Positions 5,850-7,236 of a DNA stretch of 7,236 nt are shown here, in pieces. Positions within the stretch are counted from its first letter, which is position 1. The number at the start of each line of letters is the position of its first letter. Source of the DNA: Ignavibacteriota bacterium (GTDB lineage: Bacteria > Bacteroidota > Kapaibacteriia > Palsa-1295); the NCBI GenBank assembly GCA_003151215.1, contig PLXB01000182.1:323-7558 (forward strand), in the 5' to 3' direction. The position numbers were made by a program, and so were the translations under genes. The notes under the pieces were generated by a model. The model was not told where the DNA came from. It searched no databases and was given only the letters and a program-made list of their open reading frames with translations.

Positions 5850-7100
5850 ATGGGAAAGCAGACAGATATTGTTACGAAAGCATCTGACTTCGTCTTTCAA
5901 CTCTTTAAAGAGCAGTTGCCGGAGTATATTGTTTTTCATACGTACTCGCACACCGAAACTGTTGTCGATACAGCCCGCAAGATTGGGAAGGCAACGAGTC
6001 TTGACGACGATGCAATGGAAATAGCAATGCTGGCCTGCTTGTTTCACGCAACAGGATACACGAAGAATTACGGAAATGCTGAAGCGGAAAGCATTGGAAT
6101 CGTAACAGGATTTCTTAAGCAAGTGGAGTATCCCGAAAAGAATACTGCCTCCATTGCCGGATGCATCCGTGCAATGAATAGCTCTGATCATCCGAAAGGT
6201 CTGCTTGAAGAGATTGTATGCGATGCTAATCTCAGTTATCTTGGGAAAAAGTCATTTTTTGAAAAGAGCGCCCTCCTTCGTGTAGAATTGGAAAAGGCAA
6301 GTGGTGAAATCCATAGTGACCAAGAATGGGACCAGAAAGATTTTGACCTTCTCACTGGGTATAAATATTTTACACGTTATGCTGAGAATGAGTTTGGCAA
6401 GCAGCACGCGGAAAACATCCGGTCTCTCTATAAAAAGCTGCGCCGTACTCTAACGCCAAAAGAAGAGGCTGCGGTTGCAAAGAGTGAGATCGAGCGCCAA
6501 AAGCTTGCGCGCTCGGCAGAAAAAGATGCCCTTCCTGAACGAGGTACGGAGACAATGTTCAAGATCCTTGCCCGTAGTCTGATGACCGATAGCTCAATGG
6601 CTGATCATAAGGCTCAAACGATGATCAGGTCGAATGCCGTCATAATTACAGGTGTAGTTGGGCTTGCATTTAGAAATCTTGAAAACCTCCCACAAAGTAT
6701 AGCGATACCCATGTTTATGTTACTCGGCGTCAGTATTCTAACAATTTTTTTTGCAGTCTTTGCGACACGTCCTAAAATATCCAGCGGTATTACGACTCAT
6801 CAAGAAATCAAGGATAAGACGTCGAATCTTCTGTTCTTTGGCAATTTCTTTAAAATGTCTTACGCTGATTATGACTGGGGAATTAAGGAAATGATGAATG
6901 ATAAAGATTATCTTTATGGAAGTATTATCCGTGATTCCTATTTCCATGCAAAATCCGTAGGCAGAAAGTACCGTTACCTTAATCTTAGTTACAGTATTTT
7001 TATGTACGGACTATGTATTGTGGCACTAGCATTTCTGATTTTTTATATTACTGACGATTCATTAAGCCAGATGGCAAAGCAGCACTTTAAGAATATGTAA
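5850..7100 (+). CDS. HD-like domain fused to a PycTM (Pycsar effector-type) membrane module
   Basis: 416 residues. Residues ~8-200 match the HD phosphohydrolase fold (H34 in HTYSHTETVV, LACLFHATGY at 61-70, VCDANLSYLG at 123-132). A charged linker follows (~200-230). Then comes the PycTM-type module: RGTETMFKILARS (231-243), MADHKAQTMIRSNAVIIT (250-267), ATRP (305-308), NLLFFGNFFKM (326-336) and a YDWGIKEMM / DKDYLYGSIIRD block. Likely membrane segments are ~262-275, 284-305 and 378-400. The family is known from Pycsar anti-phage systems, where cyclic CMP/UMP triggers the membrane effector. The HD catalytic doublet is H66-A67 and the following conserved HE is A77-E78, so hydrolase activity is doubtful. 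The ATG at 5850 lacks a clear ribosome site. Three stop codons in a row (TAA TGA TAA, 7098-7106) end the gene. It follows the Omp85 fusion by 52 bp; no cyclase is adjacent, the nearest being the ferredoxin-cyclase at 335-1276. Confidence 0.88.
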   Translation: MGKQTDIVTKASDFVFQLFKEQLPEYIVFHTYSHTETVVDTARKIGKATSLDDDAMEIAMLACLFHATGYTKNYGNAEAESIGIVTGFLKQVEYPEKNTASIAGCIRAMNSSDHPKGLLEEIVCDANLSYLGKKSFFEKSALLRVELEKASGEIHSDQEWDQKDFDLLTGYKYFTRYAENEFGKQHAENIRSLYKKLRRTLTPKEEAAVAKSEIERQKLARSAEKDALPERGTETMFKILARSLMTDSSMADHKAQTMIRSNAVIITGVVGLAFRNLENLPQSIAIPMFMLLGVSILTIFFAVFATRPKISSGITTHQEIKDKTSNLLFFGNFFKMSYADYDWGIKEMMNDKDYLYGSIIRDSYFHAKSVGRKYRYLNLSYSIFMYGLCIVALAFLIFYITDDSLSQMAKQHFKNM

Positions 7101-7236
7101 TGATAACGAATCAAAGTAACATTTTCATTGCCCCTAACCCAAAGAGTTTAAAAGATTGCGATGATTTTAAGAACTGTACTATTGCAAAAACTAGATACAT
7201 TTTTTACTGTAACTGAATCCAAACACACTCGGACAG
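7101..7236. other. Non-coding 3' flank
   Basis: After the triple stop, these 136 bases are AT-rich with no open frame of note, no convincing terminator hairpin, and no recognised copy of the Crp-type promoter repeat. The window ends before the next gene. Confidence 0.5.

Noticed and set aside
5794..6191. Frames on both strands across the start of the HD-PycTM gene
   Set aside because: They overlap the HD domain in other frames and show no family features; the HD frame explains the region.
1..7236. CRISPR arrays, tRNA or rRNA genes, and transposase genes
   Set aside because: No regularly spaced short repeats, no tRNA- or rRNA-like sequence noticed, and no transposase-like reading frame; the repeats present are the diverged promoter/regulator copies.

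Overview
The window reads as chromosomal accessory DNA from a Bacteroidota/Chlorobiota-type (FCB group) bacterium. The evidence is lineage-typical proteins: a short Crp/Fnr-like regulator with the RxPQxxIASYLGIT-ETLSR helix-turn-helix, a cytoplasmic triple-BON protein, an Omp85 barrel fused to a kinase-like region, and an HD domain joined to a Pycsar-type transmembrane (PycTM) module. Start sites also lack clear Shine-Dalgarno sequences and have A-rich leaders. This is inference from family knowledge; no marker gene is present.

Layout. Positions 1-334 hold no intact gene but contain the promoter and first ~20 codons of a decayed Crp/Fnr paralogue. Positions 335-1276 (minus strand) encode a [2Fe-2S] ferredoxin domain fused to a class III nucleotide cyclase. 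A 241-bp divergent spacer follows, then an intact Crp/Fnr-like regulator (1518-2105, plus strand). The spacer carries a second copy of the promoter seen at the window start, including a perfect TTGAT-N4-ATCAA palindrome. Positions 2106-2329 hold the decayed 3' end of another Crp/Fnr copy (recognition helix visible), an inverted partial copy of the same promoter element, and a 9-bp inverted repeat just upstream of the BON gene. Then come the triple-BON protein (2330-3001), a 183-bp spacer with secondary-structure potential, the 870-residue exported kinase-like/Omp85 fusion (3185-5797), and 52 bp later the HD-PycTM membrane protein (5850-7100). The last 136 bp show no recognisable gene.

How the parts may work together. 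The ferredoxin-cyclase and the divergent Crp/Fnr regulator look like a redox-gated nucleotide-signalling pair whose regulator may control its own promoter (inference). The HD-PycTM protein belongs to a family whose membrane module is known as a cyclic-pyrimidine-nucleotide effector, so cyclase and effector types both occur within 7 kb. They are not in one operon, and the link is a hypothesis. Two conserved metal-ligand positions of the HD domain appear lost, and the cyclase has Glu where adenylyl cyclases have the purine-selecting Lys. The repeated, partly destroyed Crp/promoter copies on either side of the cyclase-regulator pair indicate duplication or cassette insertion at this locus.
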